A stretch of 64,000 nucleotides of DNA from Terriglobales bacterium (GTDB lineage Bacteria; Acidobacteriota; Terriglobia; Terriglobales; Acidobacteriaceae): assembly GCA_035651655.1 (NCBI GenBank), contig DASRFG010000019.1, forward strand, positions 62,001 through 126,000, written 5' to 3'. Under the pieces are notes generated by a model. That model saw nothing but the letters and a program-made list of their open reading frames with translations, was not told the DNA's origin and searched no databases. Both the position numbers and the translations under genes were made by a program. Below, piece after piece: positions 1 to 8,687 of this stretch; the first letter of the stretch is position 1, and each line of letters starts with the position of its first letter.

Positions 1-417
1 GTGGCACGCGCGGAAGCAGTCACCGTCGTGAGGTCCTCACCCGATTTCGCGTCCATTTCCGTGGCCTTTAAGCGAATGAAGAATATTCTTCGGCAGGCCC
101 ACGAGGCCGGCAGCGCACCGGCTGGGAGTTTCCACGCCGGGTCACTACAGGAACCGGCAGAGGTCAATCTGGCCGAGTTGCTGCCGCGAACGGCCGAATC
201 GGTCCGCAAATTGCGTGCCGAGGGGAACTATGCGCAGGCGCTGATCGAGATTTCCCGACTCAGGCCCGCGGTAGATACGTTTTTCGATAAGGTCATGGTG
301 ATGGTAGAAGACGAGCGCCTCCGCGCCAATCGTCTCGCGCTACTGCAGACCCTTCTAAAGGAATTTTCAACAATCGCTGATTTTTCAGAGATCGTGACCG
401 AGAGCAAAAGTTCTTAA
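1..417 (+). CDS. glyS: Glycyl-tRNA synthetase beta subunit, C-terminal part (5' end outside window)
   Basis: This is the last 138 residues of the beta subunit of the tetrameric bacterial glycyl-tRNA synthetase, which helps charge tRNA-Gly. The segment FFDKVMVMVEDERLRANRLA followed by an IADFSEI tail matches the anticodon-binding C-terminus of GlyS, and DFASISVAFKRMKNIL is a typical earlier stretch. The frame is open from base 1. The GTG at base 1 is only the window edge, because GlyS is normally about 700 residues. ppdK follows 17 bases downstream on the same strand and may be co-transcribed. Confidence 0.9.
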   Translation: MARAEAVTVVRSSPDFASISVAFKRMKNILRQAHEAGSAPAGSFHAGSLQEPAEVNLAELLPRTAESVRKLRAEGNYAQALIEISRLRPAVDTFFDKVMVMVEDERLRANRLALLQTLLKEFSTIADFSEIVTESKSS

Positions 418-434
418 CTTGAGAAAAGGAAAAT

Positions 435-3176
435 ATGAGCACTCAGACAATTACCGAATTAGATAAGGGCGTAATGGAGATGAAGGCACCAGCCACCAAG
501 TACGTGTATTTCTTTGGAGGTGGCAAAGCTGACGGCAATGGGAAAATGAAGGACGACCTCGGCGGCAAGGGCGCCGGATTAGCGGAGATGACCAATGCCG
601 GGCTGCCGGTCCCCCCGGGTTTCACTATCCAGACTGAAGCTTGCCGGGAATACATGCGAACAGCGAAAGTGTCTGCCGAAATCGAGAGACAGATGCAAGA
701 GGCCCTTGCGCGTCTGGAGAAGCTACAGGGCCAGAAGCTGGGAACGGGTGAAAACCCGCTGCTGGTAAGCGTTCGCTCGGGCGCAAAGTTTTCCATGCCA
801 GGGATGATGGATACCATCCTGAACCTCGGCCTGAACGATGAGAGTGTGGAAGCCTTGGCGCGGCGCAGCAATAATCCCCGTTTTGCGTACGATTCGTATC
901 GCCGGCTGATTCAGATGTTCGGCAACGTGGTACTGGAGATTCCCAAGCCCGCATTCGATGAGGTTTTCGACGCAAAAAAGAAGCAAAAGAAAGCCAAGCT
1001 CGATACCGATCTGGATGCGCGCGCATTGCAGGAAGTGATTGAAGACTACAAGAATGTGGTGAAGAAACACGCCAAGCGCGACTTTCCGCAGGACCCACAT
1101 GAGCAGCTAGTGGCGGCGCGCGATGCCGTATTCCGCTCCTGGAACAACGATCGCGCCAAGCACTACCGTCGCATTAACAATATTTCCGATGATCTGGGGA
1201 CGGCGGTAAACGTTCAGGCGATGGTGTTCGGCAACCTGGGCGAGACCAGCGGTACGGGCGTGGGCTTCACCCGCAATCCGGCAACCGGAGTCAAGGAATT
1301 CTACGGTGAGTTCCTGATGAATGCGCAGGGTGAGGACGTAGTGGCTGGCATACGCACACCCGTCCCCATTTCCGAACTGAACAAGGTCATGCCGAATGTG
1401 TACAGCCAACTCCGCGACATCACTACACGGCTGGAGAAGCACTATCGCGACCTGCAGGATTTCGAGTTTACGATCCAGGAAGGCCGCCTGTACATGCTGC
1501 AAACCCGCAACGGAAAGCGCACCGGACGGGCAGCGGTCCGCGTGGCCATACAGATGGTGGAAGAGGGGTTGATCAGCAAGGAAGAAGCGATTTTCCGCGT
1601 GGAGCCCAACCAACTTTACGATTTTCTGGTACCGCGTTTGGATGAGAAGAATGTAAAGATCGAAGTATTGGCTACGGGCCTGCCGGCGTCGCCGGGTGCG
1701 GCTGTAGGTCAGATTGTGTTCACGGCCGATGAAGCCGTAGAAAAAACCAGCAAGGACAAGAAGACGCCGGTGATCCTGGTGCGCGCTGAAACCACTCCGG
1801 AAGATATTCACGGCATGGAAGTGGCCGCCGGGATTCTAACCTCGCGCGGTGGCATGACTAGCCACGCTGCGGTGGTCACTCGAGGCATGGGCAAGTGCTG
1901 CGTGGCTGGCGCGGGCGATATCGAAGTGGACGAGAAAGCGCACGAGATGCGGGTGAAAGGCCAAGTGCTGAAAGATGGCGACTGGATCTCTCTCGACGGC
2001 ACTACCGGACGGGTTATCAAGGGCAAGCTGAATACGGTGGAGGCCAAGCCCGATGATCCCGAGCTGATGAAGCTGATGGGCTGGGCGGAACCGTTCCGCA
2101 AGCTGGGCGTACGCGCGAACGCGGACATTCCGCGCGACGCCATCCAGGCGCGGGCCTTCGGCGCTGAAGGAATTGGGCTGTGCCGCACCGAGCACATGTT
2201 CTTCGCCGAGGACCGCATTCCCCACATCCGGGCCATGATCATGGCGAACAACGAAAAAGACCGCCGCATGGCCTTGCGAAAGCTGCTGCCCATGCAGCGT
2301 TCTGACTTTATCGGCGTCTTTCGCGCCATGGATGGATTTCCGGTGACCATCCGTACGCTCGATCCGCCGCTCCACGAGTTTCTGCCGCGGCGCGAAGACC
2401 TGATGGTGGAAATTGCGGTGCTGGAGGCGACCAAGCCTCGTTCCTCCAAGCTGCGCGAACTTCGCACTATGCTGCGCCGGGTGGAGGAGTTGCACGAGTT
2501 CAATCCCATGCTAGGGCATCGGGGATGCAGATTGGGAATTACTTATCCGGAAATCACGGAGATGCAGGCCCGCGCCATCTTCGAGGCCGCAGTCGCTGTA
2601 TCGAAGGAGGGCGTGAAGGTTTATCCAGAGGTCATGATTCCGCTAGTTGGCACGCTCAAAGAAATGGCAAACCAAAAGGAGATCGTGGTGCGGGTGGCCG
2701 AAGAGGTGTTCGCGGAAAAAGAAAGGCGGGTCGAATACCTGGTCGGCACTATGATCGAACTGCCGCGCGCGGCGCTGGTTGCGGAAGAGATCGCGAAAGA
2801 AGCGCAGTTTTTCTCGTTCGGCACCAACGATCTCACGCAGACAACCTTCGGCTTCTCACGTGATGACATCAACAAATTCCTGCCTGCGTATCTGGCGGAG
2901 GGGATTCTCAAGCAGGATCCGTTTGCCGCACTCGACCGCGAAGGCGTGGGACAGCTGGTCCGCATGGGAACGGAGCGCGGGCGCAAGGGGCGTCCCAACC
3001 TGAAAGTCGGCATCTGCGGCGAACATGGCGGGGACCCTTCTTCGGTGGAGTTCTGTCATCAGGTGGGGCTCAACTATGTTTCGTGTTCACCTTTTCGCGT
3101 GCTGACGGCGCGTTTGGCGGCGGCGCAAGCGGCTGCGGGTGAGCAGTTGAAGGGGGAAGCGGGAAGGACTAAATAG
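435..3176 (+). CDS. ppdK: Pyruvate, phosphate dikinase
   Basis: Interconverts pyruvate, ATP and phosphate with phosphoenolpyruvate, AMP and pyrophosphate in cytoplasmic gluconeogenesis or glycolysis. The 913 residues carry the whole domain order: N-terminal ATP-grasp domain (GGKGAGLAEM near residue 40), phosphohistidine domain with GGMTSHAAVVTRG (catalytic His477) and C-terminal PEP/pyruvate barrel with GICGEHGGDP (Cys861). It is slightly longer than the usual 870-880 residues because of an N-terminal extension before the conserved start and a lysine-rich insert around residue 180. The ATG at 435 has an AAGGA ribosome-binding site at 426-430. It lies directly after glyS. Confidence 0.97.
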   Translation: MSTQTITELDKGVMEMKAPATKYVYFFGGGKADGNGKMKDDLGGKGAGLAEMTNAGLPVPPGFTIQTEACREYMRTAKVSAEIERQMQEALARLEKLQGQKLGTGENPLLVSVRSGAKFSMPGMMDTILNLGLNDESVEALARRSNNPRFAYDSYRRLIQMFGNVVLEIPKPAFDEVFDAKKKQKKAKLDTDLDARALQEVIEDYKNVVKKHAKRDFPQDPHEQLVAARDAVFRSWNNDRAKHYRRINNISDDLGTAVNVQAMVFGNLGETSGTGVGFTRNPATGVKEFYGEFLMNAQGEDVVAGIRTPVPISELNKVMPNVYSQLRDITTRLEKHYRDLQDFEFTIQEGRLYMLQTRNGKRTGRAAVRVAIQMVEEGLISKEEAIFRVEPNQLYDFLVPRLDEKNVKIEVLATGLPASPGAAVGQIVFTADEAVEKTSKDKKTPVILVRAETTPEDIHGMEVAAGILTSRGGMTSHAAVVTRGMGKCCVAGAGDIEVDEKAHEMRVKGQVLKDGDWISLDGTTGRVIKGKLNTVEAKPDDPELMKLMGWAEPFRKLGVRANADIPRDAIQARAFGAEGIGLCRTEHMFFAEDRIPHIRAMIMANNEKDRRMALRKLLPMQRSDFIGVFRAMDGFPVTIRTLDPPLHEFLPRREDLMVEIAVLEATKPRSSKLRELRTMLRRVEELHEFNPMLGHRGCRLGITYPEITEMQARAIFEAAVAVSKEGVKVYPEVMIPLVGTLKEMANQKEIVVRVAEEVFAEKERRVEYLVGTMIELPRAALVAEEIAKEAQFFSFGTNDLTQTTFGFSRDDINKFLPAYLAEGILKQDPFAALDREGVGQLVRMGTERGRKGRPNLKVGICGEHGGDPSSVEFCHQVGLNYVSCSPFRVLTARLAAAQAAAGEQLKGEAGRTK

Positions 3177-3184
3177 CTCATTTT

Positions 3185-3290
3185 AACCACAGAGGACACA
3201 GAGGTCACGGAGAAGGACTTTCTACTCTGAGAATGAGAGCTCCACTAAGCAATGTAAAAATCTCTGTGTTCCTCTGTGCTCTCTGTGGTT
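3185..3290. repeat. Palindromic intergenic element, copy 1
   Basis: A 106-bp element with perfect 10-bp ends (AACCACAGAG and CTCTGTGGTT) and an imperfect stem that extends to about 28 bases per arm (CACAGAGG/CCTCTGTG inside). The unpaired centre, about 50 bases, is shared with copy 2. It sits between the convergent genes ppdK and 3451-4050, where the hairpin could end transcription from both sides. It encodes no protein. It resembles REP- or MITE-like palindromes. Confidence 0.8.
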
Positions 3291-3336
3291 TAAGAACGCA
3301 CCGCAAAGGGCACAAGAACTTCGTGAGCCTTTCTGT

Positions 3337-3436
3337 CCACAGAGGACAGAGGTCACGGTGAAGGACTTTCTAGTCTGAGAATGAGAGCTCCACTAAGTAA
3401 TTTGAAGATCTCTGTGTTCCTCTGTGCTCTCTGTGG
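3337..3436. repeat. Palindromic intergenic element, copy 2
   Basis: Second copy of the element at 3185-3290, in the same orientation and 46 bases further on. It has CCACAGAG/CTCTGTGG ends and a nearly identical centre (GAAGGACTTTCTA, then TCTGAGAATGAGAGCTCC). It differs by a few substitutions and a short deletion in the left arm. The 3177-3450 gap contains little besides these two copies. Confidence 0.8.
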
Positions 3437-3450
3437 TTGATTGCAGTTGG

Positions 3451-4050
3451 TTATTGCACTTTCTGCAGGCGAGCGACCAGCTTCTGCGCCAAATTCTCTT
3501 CTGACTCTGACCAAAGCACGCGACCGCTGATCCCGGCGTTCTTCTCGATTTTGTTGGTGAATTCCACCAGCTTCTGAACGTTGGCGCGGACGCGAGCTTC
3601 GTTGAACGGCGTCAGCTTGACGTCTTCTTGTAAAAAGGGCGAATCAATCCCGAAATCTACTTGTATGTGCCCGTCATCTTTGTACGTCCCCTCTTCAAAC
3701 TCGGAGCCGTGCACGATGAATTTCACTTGCTGCGGTTTCACTGTCCAATCCTGCGTGGTTTCGTCGAGCAACCACAAATCCCAAAACGCCTCAAACATGT
3801 AGGCGTAATCGTCATGCAGCAGATCGGATGCAAGCTCAACTGCCGCTTGCGGATCTACACCGGGCGAAAACCGTTGCTCGAGAATCGTCGGCTCGTTCCA
3901 GGAGAAAGGATGAACAGACAAGTAAGTGATTCCGGGACGCTCGGCCGAGAAATGGAATTGCCGCATAACGGAGAGAGCGCGCGGCATCATCTCCTCGAGC
4001 GAGAAGCTCGGGTACCAGAGATTGAGATTGAGGGTGTCTGCCACGGCCAT
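3451..4050 (-). CDS. Hypothetical protein, 199 residues
   Basis: I do not recognise the family. The product is soluble, acidic and has no signal peptide or membrane segment. It is rich in aromatic residues in the middle (a MFEAFWDLWLLDE stretch) and ends with a charged helix. The frame is open up to 4182, but the ATG at 4050 (MAVADTLNLNLWYPSF) is preferred because the protein looks regular from there, while the extra 44 residues are low-complexity and basic. There is no strong ribosome-binding site at either start. It is convergent with ppdK and divergent from tRNA-Glu. Confidence 0.6.
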   Translation of the reverse strand: MAVADTLNLNLWYPSFSLEEMMPRALSVMRQFHFSAERPGITYLSVHPFSWNEPTILEQRFSPGVDPQAAVELASDLLHDDYAYMFEAFWDLWLLDETTQDWTVKPQQVKFIVHGSEFEEGTYKDDGHIQVDFGIDSPFLQEDVKLTPFNEARVRANVQKLVEFTNKIEKNAGISGRVLWSESEENLAQKLVARLQKVQ

Positions 4051-4239
4051 TCTCTTTTGTGCCACTGCACTTTCACGGCGCAAAAAAGCCGAACAACTCT
4101 CCAATTCTAAACTCTTCTGGGCGGTTGCGGGCCGCAGTCGAGAGATGATCATGCCGTGCGCTTTAGGAGACAGTTTTGACACTCCATTTGGGGCGCTGTT
4201 ACCATCGGAAGGTTCCAGTAGAACGGTCCCGCCCTGCTC

Positions 4240-4317
4240 GTCCCCGTCGTCTAGCCCGGCCTAGGACATCGCCCTTTCACGGCGGTAACACGGGTTCAAA
4301 TCCCGTCGGGGACGCCA
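4240..4317 (+). tRNA. tRNA-Glu (anticodon TTC)
   Basis: A complete cloverleaf of 78 bases including an encoded CCA. The acceptor stem is GTCCCCG (4240-4246) with CGGGGAC (4307-4313), and the discriminator is G4314. The anticodon stem TCGCC/GGCGG encloses the loop CTTTCAC, which gives anticodon TTC. The T-arm CGGGTTCAAATCCCG is standard. It stands alone between two protein genes. Confidence 0.93.
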
Positions 4318-4643
4318 ACAAAATCCATTTTCAGTGCCGAGTTCCTGTAAGACGGTGAATAGTGATGGTTTAGTGGTGTTCAAAAAACCGGAGTTTTTGG
4401 AGTAGAGCAAACCGTCAGAGAACAGGACCGAAAGTGCGAGCTATAGTTTGGCGCGTGATGCTTGGTCAAAGCCCGTCGCGTGTCGTTGGCGTCTTCAATA
4501 AGGGTTTCGTTTATCGCTACTTTGGAACCCCAGATAAAGAAGGCTACCTAGGTGAAATGAGTTCCCTGCAATGCGCTAGGCCTTGATTCCCCGATTTTAA
4601 TCGTGGTTTTTCACTAACTATCGCGTGAGTGGATCAGTTCGCC
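4318..4643. other. Gap with no confident gene
   Basis: The 326 bases between tRNA-Glu and the convergent gene ending at 4644 hold no standard gene. The only protein-like signal is the small reading frame at 4458-4586, listed separately. A short inverted CGGAGTTTTTGGAG-type region near 4390 is too weak to call a terminator. Confidence 0.5.
4458..4586 (+). CDS. Possible 42-residue KTSC-like ORF or remnant
   Basis: A short reading frame from ATG 4458 to TGA 4584-4586 encodes a peptide containing VVGVFNKGFVYRYFGTP and then GEMSS. This recalls the strand pattern of KTSC-domain proteins (hydrophobic strand, F.NG.VYRY.GVP, then an A-S turn). The frame is open upstream to 4374 but has no ribosome-binding site, and the usual C-terminal part of the domain is missing. 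It may be a decayed gene. The family resemblance is my reading only. Confidence 0.25.
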   Translation: MLGQSPSRVVGVFNKGFVYRYFGTPDKEGYLGEMSSLQCARP

Positions 4644-6017
4644 TCACTTAACAAGGTCACCATCGGGTGAGATGAGCGCCCCCACGCATCCGCCGTTGTT
4701 GGCTTGGTAGTCGGTGCACTCGTGAGCAGAGAAATCGGACTTCTTCCATCCTAGGAGGCCCATGACTGACTCGTAGCGCCACAGAATCATGCGCCGATCT
4801 GGCAGGACCAACCACCAATCGCCGTAACTGACATTCAGAACTGCCACCTGCGATTGCACCTGCCGTACTTCGTTTACCAGCGCATCCTTCCCAAGTGAGT
4901 GCATGTCAGCAGCAAAGTTTTGAAGTGCCTTATCGCTGAGAGATTTGTCGTGAACCCAAAGCAGCGACGTTCCCCACTTCGGATATTTTTCCCGCAACTT
5001 TGAAAGCCACGGAACCGACAATGCTAGGTCCTCATACCGGGATGCATCCTGCAAGAACTCATCAACCCCCAATACTGTCCCGTCTCTGTAGAGGAGTAGC
5101 GCTGTAACTGCAAACTCCTGTGGAAAGTCAGATCGCCTCAGTTCGAGGTGGAGGTCTTCCTCTCCTTCGCCTTTACCGTCCTTAACGTAAATGCCAAACG
5201 TCACATCGTGGTATGGGTTGATGTCTGCGCTGAGGATTTTGTAGACATTACCGATCTTCACAAGTGCTTTGTTCGCGTGCGCTTTGACGTTAGAAAGGTT
5301 CCAATCACCCTCAATGGCATCCATGACGACCCACGCGAGCGCGAGGTCCAACCCTTGGCCGGAGATACGCACACGATTGGTCGCTTTCTTGGGCATGATT
5401 GCGGCTAGAGCCACCGAGATGTTCTTGTTGAATGTTTCTACAGTCGCGTCTCCGTCTTCCACTTTCCAAGGCAACATGAACTCGCTCTGAGAGTGCGAGG
5501 AAATGACCGTCCGGCTCCCATCGTCATAGAGGATGGTGACCCTCACACCCGGGTAATCGTCAGTGTGACAACAGCGGAATATCTGCGGCAGAACCTTGGC
5601 CATGAAATTCGGATCGGTATAGGAGCGTCGAAACAATCCTTTTTGGTCAGCGCTCCCGTGACCCAACTTGTAAAGCGCTGAGTCGCCGCCATCGTTACGC
5701 TCGGCATCTTTTTCCAGCTTGTCTGCGGCGTTCGTCAACCATTCGTCAGTCATTCCGAGATTTTGGAGCGCAGGCTTCATCTGCGGTGGCTGCCGGACCG
5801 AGGCTAACAACGATTCCACGTTAGCCCGGTCAATTCTCCTACTCCCGAGGCGGTACTCGCCGTTGTCGTGACGGACCACCAACTCTGTATTCTGCGGTCT
5901 GCCCAAGCCGCCCCAAGAAGATTTGATTTCAATCTGACGGATGCCAGAATCGCTGGGAAATGCTGGACCAGAAACAGCAACGATAACTGCAAGAATCAAT
6001 GCTGCGTATCGAAGCAT
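4644..6017 (-). CDS. Hypothetical exported protein, 457 residues
   Basis: I do not recognise the family. The N-terminus (MLRYAALILAVIVAVSGPAF) is a typical Sec signal peptide, with likely cleavage around residue 22, so the product is periplasmic or secreted. The mature part is mixed alpha/beta with no membrane segment, a CC pair near residue 149 and few recognisable motifs. It stands alone and is divergent from the surface-protein gene at 6312, sharing a roughly 290-base upstream region with it. Confidence 0.75.
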   Translation of the reverse strand: MLRYAALILAVIVAVSGPAFPSDSGIRQIEIKSSWGGLGRPQNTELVVRHDNGEYRLGSRRIDRANVESLLASVRQPPQMKPALQNLGMTDEWLTNAADKLEKDAERNDGGDSALYKLGHGSADQKGLFRRSYTDPNFMAKVLPQIFRCCHTDDYPGVRVTILYDDGSRTVISSHSQSEFMLPWKVEDGDATVETFNKNISVALAAIMPKKATNRVRISGQGLDLALAWVVMDAIEGDWNLSNVKAHANKALVKIGNVYKILSADINPYHDVTFGIYVKDGKGEGEEDLHLELRRSDFPQEFAVTALLLYRDGTVLGVDEFLQDASRYEDLALSVPWLSKLREKYPKWGTSLLWVHDKSLSDKALQNFAADMHSLGKDALVNEVRQVQSQVAVLNVSYGDWWLVLPDRRMILWRYESVMGLLGWKKSDFSAHECTDYQANNGGCVGALISPDGDLVK

Positions 6018-6311
6018 ATTGTTGAGACTACCCTATTAGACACCGGACGATCAGGCCTTAGCATTGTTGCCATATTTTCTTCCCCTCCCCACGAGGATGC
6101 TCGCACGTTAATTCCGCTCAAGTTTCCGCAGGCGATATTCCTTCATTGAAGTTGCAAAAACTTGCATCTTGACAAGGCGTTCCGAACTACGCAGAATGCC
6201 GCGCACTATCGGGGTCCTGAGGCCCGCGCTGGTTCGCGCTGGTTGAAGATCCTGCCAGTTTCGTCTTGTAGACCTGAGATTCATTTTTCACAGCACCTGA
6301 GGAGGTGTCAC
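6018..6311. other. Divergent intergenic region
   Basis: 294 bases separate two divergent secreted-protein genes. On the plus strand it holds one good promoter candidate (6169-6197). The frame of the downstream gene happens to stay open to 6162, but it encodes low-complexity, non-secretory sequence there and is not counted as coding. I saw no other gene or RNA. Confidence 0.5.
6169..6197 (+). promoter_or_regulatory. Sigma-70-type promoter candidate for the 6312 gene
   Basis: A perfect -35 box TTGACA at 6169-6174, a 17-base spacer and a CAGAAT -10 box at 6192-6197 (4 of 6 consensus bases). Transcription would start near 6204, leaving a leader of about 108 bases before the GTG at 6312. This supports the later start. 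The same -35/-10 pair at the same spacing occurs at 18524-18552. Confidence 0.5.
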
Positions 6312-8522
6312 GTGACGCGTATCACCATCTGCCTGTCCCTACTTCTGTGCTGCACCACATCAGTCCTCGCTCAGCAACCACCAAAAGCAATCGTGGTCAG
6401 CGTTCCTCGGCTAATGAGGTATTCCGGGGCGGTGATTGATAGCGCTGACAAAGGAGTTGTCGGAATTACTTTTTCTCTATACAAGCAGCAGCAGGGCGGA
6501 GCAGCACTGTGGATGGAAACGCAGAATGCACGTTTAGGTCCTGGCGGCCACTACAGCGTGATGCTGGGCGCCAGCAAGCTGGAGGGACTCCCGCTGGATC
6601 TGTTTACCTCGGGTGAAGCTCGCTGGTTGGGGGTGCAGGTGGAAGGGCAGCCGGAGCAGCCCAGAGTATTGCTGGTCAGCGTGCCCTATGCATTGAAAGC
6701 CCATGAAGCCGAGAAGCTGGCTGGGAAGTCGGTCTCCGAATTTGTGTTGTCCAAACAGCTCAACGAGCAGGTGCGGACTCAGGTGCGTGCCCAGATGAAG
6801 CAGGCCAGTGGCACGAAATCACCCACAAAGTCTTCTTCTCCAACCGCCGCAACCCCAGCGGGCGCGACCGACTTCTCGGCGACTACGGCCGACCAAGTCG
6901 TTTCTGTCACACAACTGGGCACCGGGGTGGCGATCAGCGCCAGCGCTCCTGCGAACAATGGCATCGTCAGCCAGACCGGCAGCGCCACCGGGATCGGAGT
7001 ATATGGGAAAGCCACCTCCACCAGCGCTGGGCTGAGCTACGGGCTCAGGGGGGACGCCGTGGGGCCGAACGGCCGCGGCATTCGGGGAGTGGCGACGGGA
7101 AGCGCAGGGGTGGGTATCCATGGGAGCGCCTTTGGTGCCAGCGGGGTTGCGCTCTTAGGAGAAGGCCGTTCGACCACGGGCACGCCGACTGGGGTGTACG
7201 GGACGGTTTTCAGCGCAAACGGCACGGCCGGGCGATTCGACAATCTGGCGGGTGGCAAAATTCTTAGCCTGCGGAACAACGGTGTCGAGAAGCTTACCGT
7301 GGACGGCGGTGGGAATCTCACCGGTGGAACCTTGCAGGGCACCGGGGCTTCTACCGGAGTATCAGGCATGACTGACTCTGGCAGCGGAGTATTCGGGCAA
7401 GCGACCAGCACCACGTCAAACGGTAGCACTTTTGGGGTACAAGGGTTGGCATCGGTTCCGGGTGGATTTGGAGTCTATGGATCAAATAACGCTGCGAGCG
7501 GCGGTGTGGGTGTCCAAGGAACGGACACGAACACCACTGGCATCGGTGTCGTAGGCCTTGGGGGCTGCTGCTCCAACCTCACCAGTGGCGGCATCGGCGT
7601 TCTCGGAATGATAGGCTTCTTCGGCCCAAGCTTTCCAGCTGCCCCAACTGCAGTACTGGCGGACTCGACCCACAGTCCGAACGGCATCGGGATGTATGCG
7701 CGAAGTAGCGGGAGTGGCGGTGCTGTGGCGGGAGTATTCGAAAACAACGGCGTCCTGGCAGGCAAGCTCTTAAGCGGGAGAACTCACGATTCCCTAAATA
7801 CTCCGGTTGAAACCTTCAGCGTCGCAGCCAACGGCAAGCTCCAGACCAACACCACCGGCGCCAACAACGCCGCCGTTTTCATCAAAGATGCCTTACCGGC
7901 GTCTTCATCAACGCTAGCCGCGCTCGAGGTCCATAATTCCGGGGCTAACGGCGAAGTCGCTTGGTTGGGACACACTGTCAACACCAACACTAATCCTGTG
8001 GTGAAGCTTGTACTACCAAGCACATCAACGGCGGACTTCTTGAAATGCCACCGTCCCGACTTGACGCAAAAGTGTCACATCGACAGTAACGGGACCTTCC
8101 ATAGCGGTTCGGACTTCGCGGAGGCACTGCCCGCGCGTGGCGCCCGTAAATTGTACGAGCCGGGCGATGTGCTCGTCATGACCAATGACGGCACGGGCGT
8201 GGAGAAGACCAACGAGAAGTATTCGCGCCGCATCATCGGTGTCTACTCCACCCGACCCGCGGTGTTAGGCGCCGAAAAGGGAGGTGTAACTCGCGTAGAT
8301 CCAGACGATGTGCCGGTTGCGATTACGGGCATCGTGCCCACCAAGGTGACAGCCCAGAATGGCTCGATCTTAGTTGGGGATCTATTAGTGACCTCTCCTC
8401 TTCCCGGCTACGCCATGAGAGGAAGCAACCGGAAACACATGACCGGTGCGACGGTCGGAAAGGCCCTCGACCCGTTGCGCTCAGGAACCGGAGTCATTCG
8501 AGTGCTTGTCACTTTGCAGTGA
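6312..8522 (+). CDS. Secreted tail-fibre-like surface protein
   Basis: A 736-residue exported protein. After a signal peptide ending SVLAQQ comes a domain common in large bacterial surface proteins (FSLYKQQQGGAALWMET, then RVLLVSVPYALKAHEAEKLA). Next is a long Gly/Ser/Thr-rich region of degenerate repeats of the GVYG / GIRGVATGSAGVGIHG kind, as in beta-helical fibres. The C-terminus (HSGSDFAEALPARG, RRIIGVYSTRPAVLG) resembles the chaperone or self-cleaving ends of phage tail proteins. It probably forms a fibrous, perhaps trimeric, structure on the cell surface; ligand unknown. GTG 6312 is chosen because GAGGAGGT (6299-6306) precedes it by five bases and the signal peptide starts there. An upstream frame to 6162 is rejected. 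Confidence 0.8.
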   Translation: MTRITICLSLLLCCTTSVLAQQPPKAIVVSVPRLMRYSGAVIDSADKGVVGITFSLYKQQQGGAALWMETQNARLGPGGHYSVMLGASKLEGLPLDLFTSGEARWLGVQVEGQPEQPRVLLVSVPYALKAHEAEKLAGKSVSEFVLSKQLNEQVRTQVRAQMKQASGTKSPTKSSSPTAATPAGATDFSATTADQVVSVTQLGTGVAISASAPANNGIVSQTGSATGIGVYGKATSTSAGLSYGLRGDAVGPNGRGIRGVATGSAGVGIHGSAFGASGVALLGEGRSTTGTPTGVYGTVFSANGTAGRFDNLAGGKILSLRNNGVEKLTVDGGGNLTGGTLQGTGASTGVSGMTDSGSGVFGQATSTTSNGSTFGVQGLASVPGGFGVYGSNNAASGGVGVQGTDTNTTGIGVVGLGGCCSNLTSGGIGVLGMIGFFGPSFPAAPTAVLADSTHSPNGIGMYARSSGSGGAVAGVFENNGVLAGKLLSGRTHDSLNTPVETFSVAANGKLQTNTTGANNAAVFIKDALPASSSTLAALEVHNSGANGEVAWLGHTVNTNTNPVVKLVLPSTSTADFLKCHRPDLTQKCHIDSNGTFHSGSDFAEALPARGARKLYEPGDVLVMTNDGTGVEKTNEKYSRRIIGVYSTRPAVLGAEKGGVTRVDPDDVPVAITGIVPTKVTAQNGSILVGDLLVTSPLPGYAMRGSNRKHMTGATVGKALDPLRSGTGVIRVLVTLQ

Positions 8523-8602
8523 GGGCCATTGTTCTTTCTTGGAGGCGAAGTCGGACGATAGTGGCAGAATCAAAATGCGGTTGTGGAAATGCGAATAAAT
8601 TT

Positions 8603-8629
8603 CGAGGGGCGCCCAGGCCGCGCCCCTCG
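8603..8629. repeat. Perfect hairpin, 10-bp stem
   Basis: CGAGGGGCGC (8603-8612) and GCGCCCCTCG (8620-8629) are perfect inverted repeats around a 7-base loop. It lies 80 bases after the surface-protein gene and 58 bases before the preferred GH2 start. There is no T-tract, so it is not a classical intrinsic terminator, but such a GC-rich stem can stall or protect transcript ends. It argues against translation of the GH2 gene starting at 8583. Confidence 0.6.
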
Positions 8630-8687
8630 TGCTCCCCCGGCAATGCCAACGCCTGATTCTCCAGGTTCAAACCCTGTGGCTCGAGGG

